Source: Botryococcus braunii
Taxonomy: Eukaryota > Chlorophyta > Trebouxiophyceae
Length of the DNA: 64,000 bases
Direction of reading: 5' to 3'
Assembly (NCBI GenBank): GCA_002005505.1
Contig: KV908400.1
Span: 275,003-339,002, forward strand
Shown here: positions 47,300 through 58,751 of the stretch, in pieces
Position numbering within the stretch: the first letter of the stretch is position 1
Layout: each line of letters opens with the position of its first letter
Translations under genes and position numbers: made by a program
The notes under the pieces: generated by a model
Told to the model about the DNA's origin: nothing
Database searches by the model: none
Seen by the model: only the letters and a program-made list of their open reading frames with translations

Positions 47300-47520
47300 C
47301 TGCGGACGGGGGCAAGGGGATGCAGGGCCCTGCGGGTGCCGGACCAGCAGCGGGGGAAGAAGAAGAAGAAGAAGAAGAAGCGGGGGAAGCCGCCGCTGGG
47401 CCCTCTGAGACTGCTCAAGCCCCAGGGAAGCGTTCAACTCTGAAATTCCTGAGGGAGACTGCGGGCGGAGTCGCCAGCGGCGTTGCCAGCAGCCTCAAGC
47501 GCGGAGCTAAGCGCTTAACG
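47300..47520 (+). CDS. Candidate exon with an acidic run and a basic helix
   Basis: In the plus strand this encodes Gly/Ala-rich sequence, a run of eight Glu (GAAGAAGAA repeats), then SETAQAPGKRSTLKFLRETA and SSLKRGAKRLTW. The frame is open from the ATG at 47047, but the part before 47280 is C-rich low complexity and likely intron. A GTGGGT possible donor follows at about 47520. The next C/T-rich stretch ends TTGCAG at 47704, like an intron. No known domain; the model is provisional. Confidence 0.3.
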
Positions 47521-47788
47521 TGGGTGCTTTCCCAGACTGATGGATGCAAGCCTCTTCAACTACACTTAATGTTGGAGTGTTACCTGATCCCTAGCCCATA
47601 TCCCCTTTCTCTATGCCTCTCTGCCCTCTGTAACTCTCCACCCCCTGCCCTCCCTCCCAGTCCCCACCCCCCGCTTCCGTCCCCTTGTCAAATATATCTT
47701 GCAGGTGAAAGTTTCGTTGTCCTCCTGGGGTCAAAGCCTGCTTGTCTTACTGTTTGGGTCCACGTGAACGGCCGTATGCGCGCGTGCG

Positions 47789-47792
<4 letters not shown>

Positions 47793-47844
<52 letters not shown>

Positions 47845-47900
47845 CGCGTGTGCGTGCGTGTGAGTGCGTGCGTGTGCGTGTGAGTGCGTGCGTGCATGCA
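47793..47900. repeat. (TG)n / (CG)n microsatellite
   Basis: TG repeats with a short alternating CG core and GTGCG variants; alternating purine-pyrimidine throughout. Confidence 0.9.
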
Positions 47901-49054
47901 TGTTTGTTCCCGGGGGGGGGGGGGGGGAGACAGGGGGAAGAGAGGAAGAGGGACGGGGTACGTACATGAAGCTACATGCACACCCGTCCCTCTTCCCGGG
48001 TCCCTCCCGTCCCGTCCATCTATTGGTGTCATGAAGCCACACCCGTCCCTCTGTTGGTGCCGTCTCGGGCCCTCGATTGCTGACCTGGAGGGTTTTGGCT
48101 GCCCTCCTGTTTTCCCTTTTCACTAAATCTCCCTGCGAACGCCGACCCATCCTCCCAATGGCCCTGCTACCCCTTTGTGAGGACGGGGAGCAACCACTCC
48201 CGTATCTGAGGTGTTTGGTTGCCTTAGTCCTTCTCTCCAGGCTGCAGCCTCGGGAACGGCAGCCCCACGTCTGTAGGGGGAGGGGGGAGGGTGGCAGGGG
48301 AGGTGAGGGAGGGAGGGGGAGCGAGGGGAGGGAGAGACAAGGGGGGGGGGATGGAAGGGGGGCTTGGGAGGACCGGAGGCCATGTGTTCGTTCCACCCCC
48401 AATGCAGAGAGGCAGTGTGTCACAACGCAAAGGCTATTGTCCCCACACAAGTGCTGGTAGGGCCGGGACGGTCAGAGGGGGGTGGCCACTGCAAAAGCGC
48501 TTCTGGGTGCTGACATGCGGTCGGGATACTCTGTGCAGCTCGGGTAATGGCTTCAGTAACAGCCGAGGGGGCTCCAAGCAAAGAGTGGGCGGATCGCCCC
48601 CTAAGGATACGGATCCGGTGGGGGGAGCAGGCGGTTGGTCTTGAGCCCTCAGATCTAGAGGCCCGGTAGCAGCCGGCAAACGTGAGCCTCCCCCCCCCCC
48701 CCAGGCGCCAGCATGTCTTTCTCAAACACTTTCCCATACTTGGACTGCTGCCTATGTGTAGGGCCTGAGTTGCCTGTGGTTGCTATGCCTTCCTTCTGTC
48801 GCCTCTTCCACACACAGATTTCACATTCCGATGGTGCTGCTGGCCCCCTTCCTTTCTGTGGCCTCCTTTCGTTGTGAAATTACCCTACACATGTACTATC
48901 ACGACATGTACGGGGGTTACATTGTACAGTCTAGATGTTATCATACCTTTCGAAATGCGGACTCCGGACATTGTAGCCCCCTGCCTCCCTTCCTGTGCCC
49001 AACCTTTCCACGTCTGATCTCAGACATCTTTCCCCAATGGAGGCCTTTCTGTTG
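47901..49054. other. C/T- and G-rich DNA without a supported gene
   Basis: Low-complexity stretches alternate with more normal DNA. Possible exons of the 46390/47300 transcript may lie here, but I see no conserved frame or domain to define them. Confidence 0.3.
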
Positions 49055-49330
49055 CCCTTTGACACTCTAATTCTGAACTTTCGATAACACTGCCCTCTGC
49101 TGTCCATTCTGCCGCCCTCTGCCACTCCAATTCTGAACTTTCCATAGCGCTGCCCCCGCCCGTCCTTCCTGTCGTCCTTTGCCACTCCGGTTCAAAGATG
49201 CGGCATTGTGGCACATTGCTGTTCTTGTTTTGTCGCCCTCTCTACTAGTTTTTTGATGTCGGACTTGCTCTAGAGGTGTTCCTTTTTTTTTTGCTGCCGT
49301 CCGTGCCACTCCGATTCTGACTTCAGACGC
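49055..49330. repeat. About 60-bp minisatellite
   Basis: Imperfect repeats with the unit CACTCCAATTCTGAACTTTC plus a GCTGCCC...GTCC...CTGTCGCCCTTTGC part, four to five units, decaying outward. Minus-strand frames show the repeat as recurring WQR/KVQNW peptides. Confidence 0.7.
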
Positions 49331-50720
49331 CAGTCGCTCGTTGCTGCTCCTTTAATGTCGCGTTTGCCACCGGGGTTGTGCCTTTGGACATTTTGCCGAG
49401 TGCTTCCTTTTTTGTCGTCTTGCCGTCTGGCCGCTGAAATATGCCTCATGCGATGGTTTTTGCAGTGTTCCACCACTCAGTCTCTTCCCAACAAACGAGT
49501 CACAATGCTTTTGGATGCCACTGGCTATGGGGCAGCGCTTTTCACATTCTTGACCCGACACTCCCAACCCTGTAGGGTCTCACTCTGGCCCTTGCTGCTT
49601 TGCAGTAACTTGCCCTGCTGCCTTTGAGAAGTGGTCATTTATTCTTACTCCTGACGTTGTCTTGCATGCCTCCCTGATTTTGCAGGACTCCCTCCGACGG
49701 TCGGCAGCGATGTCTTTCCTTCGGCCCAACGCCCAATTTGTTTATCCACAGCGCCAACAAACAAGGGCAGACCTGCAAAACGAATCAGAAGCAGGCTCAT
49801 GGAGGACTTGAAAGGCCTTGGAAGCCCACGCCGAGAGGGCTCTGCCTTAGGTTCAATCGTTTTGCCATCTGCTTGGAGGGGGGGAGGGAGGGCGAGGGGG
49901 GAGGGAACGGGGATAAAGAGGCCGGGGAGGGGGGGGGAGGGGGAAGAGACAGACAGGATCTAGCAAAGGTCAGGATCAGATGCGGACATTATCTAACGAA
50001 GGCACGAGATTAAAAGTGTTGCGAGTCCCTTACTGCCGCCGTGCCGTACAAAGGTACCCCAAAGGTATGCCCTAAAGGGTAAGAGCCGATGAGTGGTAGG
50101 TAAATTTTTCTTACTGCTCGAGGTTTGCTGGGGCTGGCTCAGCTTGCCTGCACTTGCAGGGCTGTGCCCCTTTCGAGTTTTTCGGGGGACGCTTGACAGT
50201 GGTTTCGCAGTACAAGCACCCTTTATGTTGAGTTTTATGCTTGTGAGAGAGTTCTCAGCCACTAACGCAGAGGACAGAGAGGAGGAGAAAACATATGACT
50301 TCATTCAAAACACTGCATTCACATCTTAAATCGTGCGAAAGGAGAGGACGCGAGGACCAGGCCCTTCTATTCCTAGTCGCCCCTGGACACCTCGCCTTCC
50401 AGGAGAAGAGTTTGTAAACGTACTTCGTAGGACGAGGCTGAAATCCAAGACCTTTTTACTCCTGGATCCCAGCTGTTCAGATGTCAGGATTTGAGGCAGT
50501 GTGCTTGATCCACGCGGGTCTGTTGCAAATTGCGTTTTCCACTCTGCGCACGGCAACAGTGTCCCGACATGTGGGAATGCTTTTTTTAAGTGGTTTAAAG
50601 GTGCCAAGGCAAATTGCGGAATTTTGTAGTCATTTTGGGAACTTTACAGTAGCCTCAAATCTGATACGAGCCTTCAGGAGAACTAGGGGAAGGGCGGCCA
50701 TGTAAAGTATTGTTTTTGTT
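49331..50720. other. No gene recognised
   Basis: Mixed-composition DNA. 49753-49840 after a CCACAG could be a short exon (PTNKGRPAKRIRSRLMEDLK), without further support. A G-rich tract lies at 49876-49945. Confidence 0.3.

Positions 50721-50721
<1 letters not shown>

Positions 50722-50792
<71 letters not shown>
50722..50792. repeat. (GT)n microsatellite
   Basis: About 65 bp of GT flanked by TTTGTTTG. Confidence 0.95.
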
Positions 50793-50794
<2 letters not shown>

Positions 50795-51090
50795 TTTTTA
50801 CTTGCAATTTTATTGTGTGCCACCGTCGACACATGTGGGTGGCCCGAGGCGCTGCACCTGGTTGAATTTGGAGTTGCCCACTATTGGATGATAGAGTTTA
50901 CTACGTAACCTTCCTTCAGAAGAGTAATTGTGGCCTCGTGAGTGTGAACGGTGAGAGTGATTTAGGTTACGGCATAAGTACGGGTTCTGCCAGACATGAG
51001 GTACAATGTTGACATATTAGGAGGTACTGTAGTATCCAGAGACGTTTTGCAAGCTGAAGTATGAAGGTGTGGTCACGGATAGGATCGGCA

Positions 51091-51173
51091 CTTGGTTGGA
51101 ACTTTAAGGCACTCCGGGTGCTTGTTTCTGTTGCCAATCAGGTCACTGTGACAGTGGTGTCGTTGCTCTGCTA
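51091..51173. repeat. Dispersed 83-bp repeat, copy 1
   Basis: TTGGTTGGAACTTTAAGGCA through CTCTGCTAT is repeated almost exactly at 52812-52892. The core GCACTCCGGGTGC also occurs, inverted, at 57870-57890, 58196-58208 and 58518-58530. Confidence 0.8.
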
Positions 51174-51175
51174 TG

Positions 51176-51290
51176 CACACACAGCTGGAGAATGACACCC
51201 GACAAAATGGGTGTTGTTCTCCAGCTGTGTGTGTATAGACACGAGGGGTGCCTGCGTGGTGAGGCACTCTCCGGGTCCTCACCATGCAGG
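51176..51290. other. Two strong hairpins in tandem
   Basis: Hairpin 1 (51176-51233): a 25-bp stem with two mismatches and an 8-nt loop. Hairpin 2 (51251-51290): a 14-bp stem with one mismatch and a 12-nt loop containing CTCCGGGT, which resembles the core of the neighbouring repeat. Confidence 0.75.
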
Positions 51291-51426
51291 TAACTAGGAT
51301 TATATTAGAACGGTGCAATAATGTACAATCCCGAACAATACAAGACAGGCTGTTGACATGGGGTTGTTTGTTTGTGTTGTGTAGAGATGATGTCCGTGGT
51401 ACGTATTTGTGATATTAAGTACACCT

Positions 51427-52245
51427 GTTTATCACCCAGTAAGCAAATGTTACTATTGCAAACATCAGTTACGGCCGTGCTCTCGACAACTGATCACCGA
51501 TGCCAACCCGTGTACACTTATGCAGCCACCACTGTCACAGCCACCACTGTCACAGCAGACAGCAAAACAACCTCCGATATTCTTTACGTTTCCCACATGC
51601 ACTCACAAAGCATACTATCAGTCAAAGCAATATCATGGCAGGTTCCAGACAGGTCCTTCAGCGATTCACACTGAATAGGACTCCAGGCTTCGATAGAAAG
51701 CTCTGGCTGTCTCATTACATTAAGTTATTTATTATCTGTTTATCACCCAGTAAGCAAATGTTACTATTCCAAGCATCAGTTAGGGCCGTGCTCTCGACAA
51801 CTGATCACCTGCACGTATAATGCCATCGCAAACGTAAGTAACATTCTTACCACAGTAACTAATAACACAACGCATTTTTATCAATGTACATGCATGTACA
51901 TATGCTTATCAGTAGTTGTTCGCACCGCTGCCAACCCGTGCACACTCTACACTTATGCAGCCACTAATGTCACAGCAAACAGCAAAACAACCTCCTGCAT
52001 AGCATTGAATGTCATTTAGTATTTATAAGTAAATGGACCTCCATTAACACCTTTGCACCATCATGCTCTTACAGAACCGATGCACTAACCGGGGCTTACC
52101 AATATTCTTTACGTTTCCCAGATGCACTTGCAAAGTATGCTATCAGTCAAAGCAATATCACGGCAGGTTCCAGACAGGTCCTTCAGCGATTCACACTGAA
52201 TACTCAAGGCAACTTCGATAGAAAGCTCCAGCTGTCTGAGGAACG
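51427..52245. repeat. Direct duplication of about 290 bp with later insertions
   Basis: 51427-51712 (TATCACCCAGTAAGCAAATG ... GATAGAAAGCTC) recurs at 51737-52230, where two extra segments (about 51815-51930 and 51995-52100) interrupt the second copy. No conserved frame. Confidence 0.75.
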
Positions 52246-52811
52246 AGCTGCCGATCTGCCCCTCCTAGCTTGATCGCGCGTTACGCACAATCACAGATCA
52301 CCGCAGAAAGTTGTACTTTCTTACCACACCCTAAGTGTGAGAGGTACACCTGTCACACCCACGAAGTATAGACTTATGCTGTATCCTGCACACCTGTCCT
52401 ACACGTGTACACTCTCGATAGGATCTCTACCACAGTTCATTGAACTTCATTGACTGAGACCTGTACTTGCATGATTGGCTATGAACCCATACCTCCTATG
52501 GAGAACTCTCTCTCCGGGTCTCCTAATACATAACAGCAATTTTTGTGTCCTGATGCAGGCGTTTCCTTATGCACATTATATGTCCCTTCGTCCAATCAAG
52601 TGACGTACCTAAAACCACTGTATGAATCAGAGAGAGCACCCATGCTTACGTACATGTACATCCGTACATCCAGATCCGTACCTTATGCTCTCTCTCAATA
52701 CATGACAGTTTGTCATCGGACAATGATAGTTGTTGAATCACCCCATGAGCGGGATAGGTTAGTTCGAATCGTGTCAATCTGCCTAATAAGAGAGACAGAA
52801 TGTAATTGACT

Positions 52812-52892
52812 TGGTTGGAACTTTAAGGCACTCCGGGTGCTTGTTCTGTTGCCAATCAGGTCACTGTGACATTGGTGTCGTTGCTCTGCTAT
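52812..52892. repeat. Dispersed 83-bp repeat, copy 2
   Basis: Partner of 51091-51173 with a 1-bp indel and one substitution. Confidence 0.8.
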
Positions 52893-53654
52893 TGTTGAGT
52901 TATGAACATTGTTATTGGTTGCCTTGTGCTTCAGGTAGTCTTCATGTGTACAATATTAGGAGATGGGTCCATTGTGAACATAAGGTACCTTAACATATTC
53001 TTAGATGTGGACGGTTTTCTGACATAAGGTACAATTTGATCGTGAACACGCGGTGTTGTGGAAAGGCTATTAAAGCAGCGGTCACCGCACAGTTGGGCAA
53101 CTGTGGTAAAAAGATGCTGCGCAGTTACGATGCATGTCTTGTTTATACAGTTGCTGTTGCTCAAGTGCACGCAGTCGGCTTAGATTGTAGCTGGAGGAGT
53201 GTTGAGTAAACTGATAAGGACGTATGGTTACGTAATGGGAAACGTACATAGATACAAGGTCAAATGGTAAAAGACTCAATCAATTTACTAAACAGTTTTA
53301 GAAACATTGTATGACTTGAACTTCTCCACGTGTGTAGAACAAGGCAATAGATACGCATGTTTGCGTGTCAAGGAAGGAGTGTGTGGATCACCTAGGATGA
53401 TCATATAACTACCTCTACGCAGTACAGGTCTCAGACAAGTGACGACTTGGTCCCAAGTTAGAGACTCCATTGAGGGTGTACACGTGTATCTGATTAGAAC
53501 ACCTGGGGTAGCAATAGAACTACACGTTGGCGTAAGAGCCAAGTCAGGATCACTTTATGTGACCATGCAGTACAGTACGGCGTCTCGAGAGATGCGTACC
53601 GTTACTGACGGTTACGATCGAGAGGTACAGAAACGCCAGATCGCGAACAGGCTT
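52893..53654. other. No gene recognised
   Basis: No frame above about 90 codons and no known motif. Confidence 0.5.
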
Positions 53655-54680
53655 GGCAGTCGCATAGATGTGGAAGACATCGTAACCGCGCTCCAAGTTT
53701 GTCAGTGAATGCTCAGTATTATTGTGGATTCAGAGAAAATGCCACTTTGCAGTGCAAAGTGGCATTTACTCTGAATCCACAAAGTTTGCACACAAGAATA
53801 CTGGTGAGTTCACGATCTGCCGTATGGTAACGGTCGCAGCCGGGTGGCTGCGATCGCATGGTTTAGATGGTTATCTGCTGATAACTTCATTGAATATGCA
53901 GTGATGAATGTGTTCAATGAATAGGAGATGTGAAGCTTGTTGGTTGCTGTTGTAAACAGTGAGAGCTACTATGTACTGAGGGGTACACCACTGAATGTAG
54001 CGGTGAGTGCTTTTACTCATTCAAAACAAGCTTCTACTGTTTAGAGTGGTTGGTGTTGATAAACAACTTATGGTTTCACATGTGTGTCCAGAACGTTGAG
54101 GAGTGTCCGTGCTAGTAAAACTCCTGAGACTGCTATGGGCTATGGGCGCCCCGTGAGAGAGCAGTCGGAATGTACATACATGTTAATCATCAGTGGGTAA
54201 TTTGAATATTGAATAAATATATTTAATGTACGTTGACGAACACTCATAGGACGTAACGGCCGGGTTGCAGGGAGACCTAGATGACAGTGCGAGGGCTGAT
54301 CTAGGTAGGTATTGACGTTAAGGGTGTGCGTTGACAGGTAAATATATCTACCCAATGTAATAGTCGCATAGATGTGGAAGACATCGTAACCGCACTCCAA
54401 GCTTGTCAGTGAATGCTCAGTATTATGGTGGATTCAGAGTAATGCCACTTTGCACACAAGAATACTGGAGATGGGAATCTTGTTTGTTGTTGTAAACTGC
54501 TAATGTGTACTGAGGGGTACACCAGTGAATGTAGCGAACGTTGAGGAGTGTCCGTGCTAGTAAAACTCCTGGGACTGCTGTGGGCTAAGGGTGAGAGAGC
54601 AGTCGGCAGACCTAGATGACAGTGCAAGGGCTGATCTAGGTAGTTATTGACGTTAAGGGTGTGCGTTGATAGATACGACA
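53655..54680. repeat. Tandem duplication, about 700-bp unit
   Basis: 53655-54340 is partly repeated at 54360-54680: TCGCATAGATGTGGAAGACA, GAATGCTCAGTATTAT, TACTGAGGGGTACACCA, GAGTGTCCGTGCTAGTAAAA, and an ACCTAGAT...ATCTAGGT hairpin all occur in both, in the same order. The second copy has lost several blocks, including one arm of the 53724 hairpin. Confidence 0.75.
53724..53780. other. 28-bp stem near-perfect hairpin
   Basis: Arms 53724-53751 and 53753-53780 pair at 27 of 28 positions around a single G. The second tandem copy (54421-54450) has one arm only. Confidence 0.85.
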
Positions 54681-54689
54681 TTCTACATG

Positions 54690-55150
54690 CAAACGGCTTG
54701 CTGAGAGTTACGGCCACCTCCTTCCAATCCACTTCAAGGAGCACACCCTTACGACCTGTCTGCGTGTGAACAGGATACGCCGAATGCCCATAACCTAACA
54801 AGGTGGGACTTGCCGTTTAGCCCGGGGAGGTAAGGGCTCTGTTTGCAAGAGCTTAAGAGGGCGTTCCCAGGGCCGTTGTCCCTAGAGACATACCAGTGTT
54901 TGGCCGTGGTGGCAAGGAGAAGGGGTGCGAAGCATGGAGAGCATCGGAGAAGGTACGTAATTTTGCATGACCTTGAGCCCAAGGTCCGACAGGAAGCCGT
55001 GAGCCCGACACCTTGGTAGCATTTTGCTACAATCTTTTCAAGCAATCCGTGATTGTTTTGGGGTATTTCTGAATGTTTTGGACCCCTAGTTGCGGGGTTC
55101 AAAATTGAGAAATATGGTTAACTTCCACGTGTTGGTGCAACTGAGTGTGT
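54690..55150. other. No gene recognised
   Basis: Separates the tandem repeats from the large palindrome. No motif seen. Confidence 0.5.
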
Positions 55151-55346
55151 GAAACCACGCGTTGGTCATGTGTAGGGGGGCTGTGTCTCGTCGGCCTAGC
55201 AACCCACGTTTTGCCTTGCTCATGTAGGACCTTGATATTATAGCCTGTGGGCTGTAAGCGCAAAGTGGGGTTTTGCAGGCCAGACCTGCGTGAGTAACGC
55301 TGTGACAAGACTTTTGTGAAGGGTGTAAAGTCGCAAACGCTGTTTT

Positions 55347-55460
55347 GCTGGCGAAAAGGGCCACCTTTAGCCCTAGCCCTTTGGCGCTATGTGAAGGTAG
55401 CCACGTTCACGTAGAGCCAATGCTTACGGGCCAGGGCTAAAGCTGGCCCATTTCGCCAGC
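55347..55460. repeat. Foldback element in left palindrome arm
   Basis: An inverted repeat of about 50 bp per arm, GCTGGCGAAAAGGGCC...GGCCCATTTCGCCAGC, around a GGCGCTATGTGAAGG-type centre. This is a MITE-like structure. Confidence 0.75.
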
Positions 55461-57419
55461 AACAGTTTCAAGGCCACAAAAGCTGCAAAAAAGGAGTAGG
55501 CGCAGGTTACAAGGCCACGTGACCGTGACGAATGAATAATCGACAACCTAGTCGTGGATGGTTCAACGGGGCCAAGGTTGCATCCACCATCGGTGAATCT
55601 CCCCGTCCAAATTTCCCAATCTCAAGAGAGGCGGCCAAATACAAGTACTTTCAATCGTGTACTCCTTCAAAAAGCTGAGATACTATCGGATAACTATCAA
55701 GATTCAAGAGAGCCAGGTGGGCGGGCGGGCTCTACTGCCAAGTCGGTAAAAACCAAGCAGTTTGATCGTGTTTGAACCTTGATAGGCCCAACAACGCACA
55801 TCTAAGCCTTCGTATCAGGCAAATTTCTGCAAAGTGCGTCCTTTCTCTTGTGTGCATTCGAATGGCCCCTCACAATGTTTGCTGTCTCCAGAAAAGCCGA
55901 AGCTTTCACGATCCTGTAGTCCACAGCGCGCAGGGTTCGAAAGTCTACAAGTTACGTTGCGTATGTTAACATTGTCGACATAAGATACATGCATGATACA
56001 TATGATACATATGTCATAAGAATTGCTTTGTGTTTTCCGATAGGCTGTTTTCCGATAGATTGTTCGTCTTTTCGCTTTCGGTCTCATTGGTTTGGAATGT
56101 GGCACAGCGACAGAGGGGGTTTTGTGGCAGACATCTGTCATCGATGATACTTAGCTTGAAGGGTTTGATATTTTTGGGGACATATGAACATCTGCTGGAA
56201 CACACAGAATATCCAGAGACCGCAGTTTGTTTTTTCATGGATGATCATGGTCATGATTGTTTTGAATGCAGACATTCATGACCCGGAAGACAGGTCCAAT
56301 GACTTCATTTTAGAGGGAAAAGTGAAAAGGCTGTGGGTAGGATGATGGCCACGGACGGAGAAGAAACAGCACCTCAACTCACGCACGAAGAGTCTGCAAA
56401 TGTGACGGAAAGGTTCCCCCCTGTACAACAGTAGGGGCTGCAGCAATCCGGGCGGAGGCCCCCCGCCTCGAGCGGGATTGTTGGGGTCCGTCACATTTGC
56501 AGACACTTCGTGCGTGAGTTGAAAAACTGCTGCTTCTCCCTCCGTGGCCATCATCCTGCCCACAGCCTTTTCAGTTTTCCCGTTAAATTAAAGTCATTGG
56601 ACCTGTCTTCCGGGCCATGAATGTCTGCATCTAGACAATCATGACCATGATCATCAAAAACAAAAAAACTGCGTTCTCTGGATATTCTTGAGTGTTCCAG
56701 CAAATGCTGATATGTCCTAAAGAATATTGAAACCCGTCAAGCTAAATATCATCGATGGACAGATGTGTGCCACAAAACCCCTTCTGTCGCCATGCCACAT
56801 TCCAAACCAGTGAGACCGAAAACAGAAAGACGAACAATCTAGTGAAAAGCAGCCCATAGGAAAACACAAAACAAATCTTTATGACTTATATCTAATGTCG
56901 AAACGTTAACATACGCGACGTGACTTGTAAACCTTCGAAGCCCTGCGGGCTGTGGACTACATGATCGTGAAAGCTTCGGCTTTTCCGTAGACATCAGACA
57001 TTGTGTGGGGCCATTCGAATGCACAAAAGGAAAAGGACGCACTATGCAGAAACTTGCCTGATACGAAGGCTTTGATCTGCGTTGTTTTGGGCCTCTCAAG
57101 GTTCGTGCATGATCAGCTGCTCCGTCTTTACCGACTTGGGGAGGAGAGCCCGTCCGCCCACCTGGCTCTCTTGAATTTCGACAGTATTCCGATATTATCT
57201 CAGCTTTTTGAGAGAGTACACGATTGCAAGTACTTGTGTTTGGCCGCCTCTCTTGAGATCGGGGAGATCTTGGACGGGGAGATTCACCGATGTTGGATGC
57301 AACCTTGGCCCCGTTCAACCATCCACGACTGGGTTGTCGATTATTCTTTCATCACGGTCACGTGGCTTTGTAACCTGCGCACGCTCCTTTTCTGCAGCTT
57401 TTGTCGCCTTGAAACTTTT

Positions 57420-57530
57420 GCTGGCGAAAAGGGCGAGCTTTAGCCCCGACCCAGCATTGGCGCTACGTGAACGTGGCCACCTTCACATAGCGCCAAAGGG
57501 CCAGGGCTAAAGCTGGCCCTTTTCGCCAGC
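57420..57530. repeat. Foldback element in right palindrome arm
   Basis: Inverted counterpart of 55347-55460 with better preserved arms (CTGGCGAAAAGGG / CCCTTTTCGCCAG). The hairpin is thus nested inside the larger palindrome. Confidence 0.75.
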
Positions 57531-57764
57531 AAAACAGCGTTTGCGACTTGATACCCATGACAAGAAGTCTTGTCACAGCGTTACTCACGCAAGTCTGGCC
57601 TGCAAAACCCCAGTTTGCGCTTACAGCCCACAAGTTTCAATATCAAGGTCCTACATGAGCAAGGCAAAACGTGGGTGGAAGCTAGGCCGACGAGATACTG
57701 CCCCTACACATGACCAACGCTTGGTTTCTGAACAATTCTGGGCGTAATATTCCCTGTATGTCCC

Positions 57765-58548
57765 GGCACGAAGGGTGTTAAGCTCGGTCGGGTCTCTTGC
57801 TGTGTGTAGGAGAGCAAGCAGAGCCCGACTATGTGTTGACACTTGTGGCAACTGATCAGAGATAAGCACCCGGAGTGCTCTTTCAGTCCCAACCAAGTCT
57901 TTACATTGCTTCTTGCTCTCTCTCAACGCCAAGGAATTCAAACTACCTCTTCTACGCATCGACAGATAGTCCGCATTACCATTGTTCGATGAGCCAAGCA
58001 TTAGCAACATTCTAATACTCTTATCTAGACCTCTTCCTAATCAATTGTTCATACACGTCTGTTAGGTTATGGGCTTGGCGTATTCCTGTGCAGTGGCGGC
58101 ACGGAGGGTGTGAGTCAAAGTTCGCTCTACTGTGTGACGAAGAGTAGAGTCAAGAACATGAACAATCAAGGACTGATTGGGCAACTTTAAGGAAACACCC
58201 GGAGTGCTTGTGTAGTCCCAACCAAGTCTATTACAATTGCTCACTTGCTCTCTCTTAACAACGGAATTCAATCTACCCTAACTGGTACGTACTCAGAAAG
58301 GATCAATCTCATTGTCCGATGATAAGATAGCCAAGCACATACACATAACATGAAATACTAAGGTCAACAAAGCCTAAAATCTCCCATTCTATTCACAATC
58401 ACGTTACCTGTGCAGTGGCGGCACGGAGGGTGTGAGTCAAAGTTCGCTCTACTGTGTGACGAAGAGTAGAGTCAAGAACATGAACAATCAAGGACTGATT
58501 GGGCAACTTTAAGGAAACACCCGGAGTGCTTGTGTAGTCCCAACCAAG
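57765..58548. repeat. About 322-bp tandem repeat, 2.5 units
   Basis: 58085-58227 and 58407-58549 read as identical (143 bp), 322 bp apart. A diverged unit lies at 57765-58084. Each unit has a GGCACG-AGGGTGT start, a small CTCTAC/GTAGAG or GTCGGG/CCCGAC hairpin, and a CACCCGGAGTGCT core. The third unit is cut at 58548 where the copia LTR begins. Confidence 0.8.
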
Positions 58549-58751
58549 TGCCTTGCCTCTCCGTGCTAGCACCACTACCTTCCTGCACTAAACGTGTCTG
58601 TAACTTGCGTTATCTCTATCTACATTCAAATTGTTCCTAACCGCGAAGTCTTTGCAGTTTCGCCCATATTAGTCATTTATTATTGTCACTGACGGAAATG
58701 CCACCATTACTCCACTGAGGGAAAGGCATAAATAACTCATCCAATACAACA
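58549..58751 (-). repeat. 3' LTR of the copia element (203 bp, inferred)
   Basis: On the minus strand it starts TGTTGTATTGG directly after a polypurine tract and ends GCAAGGCA. The end is inferred from the break in the tandem repeat; the 5' LTR is not in the window for comparison. Expected target duplication: CCAAG. Confidence 0.6.

Larger units (their letters stand above)
55151..57728. repeat. 2.6-kb imperfect palindrome (long inverted repeat)
   Basis: The left arm, about 55151-56410, is matched by the inverted right arm, about 56489-57728, around a spacer of about 80 bp. Paired landmarks: GTTGGTCATGTGTAGGGG (55161 / 57713 inverted), the 112-bp foldback, ACGTGACCGTGACG (55519 / 57362 inverted), TTTCGGTCTCATTGGTTTG (56076 / 56820 inverted), and GACGGA...TCACATTTGCAG at the centre. 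No transposase frame is conserved and no clear target duplication is seen at the ends. A third, partial copy lies at 43975-44775. Confidence 0.85.

Noticed and set aside
51427..52245. CRISPR-like array from repeated short blocks.
   Set aside because: Repeats are two long diverged duplications with insertions, not regularly spaced short direct repeats; the context is eukaryotic.
50900..54690. Inserted organelle DNA, suggested by many palindromic repeats.
   Set aside because: No organelle gene, tRNA or rRNA fragment was recognised, and base composition is not clearly different from neighbours.
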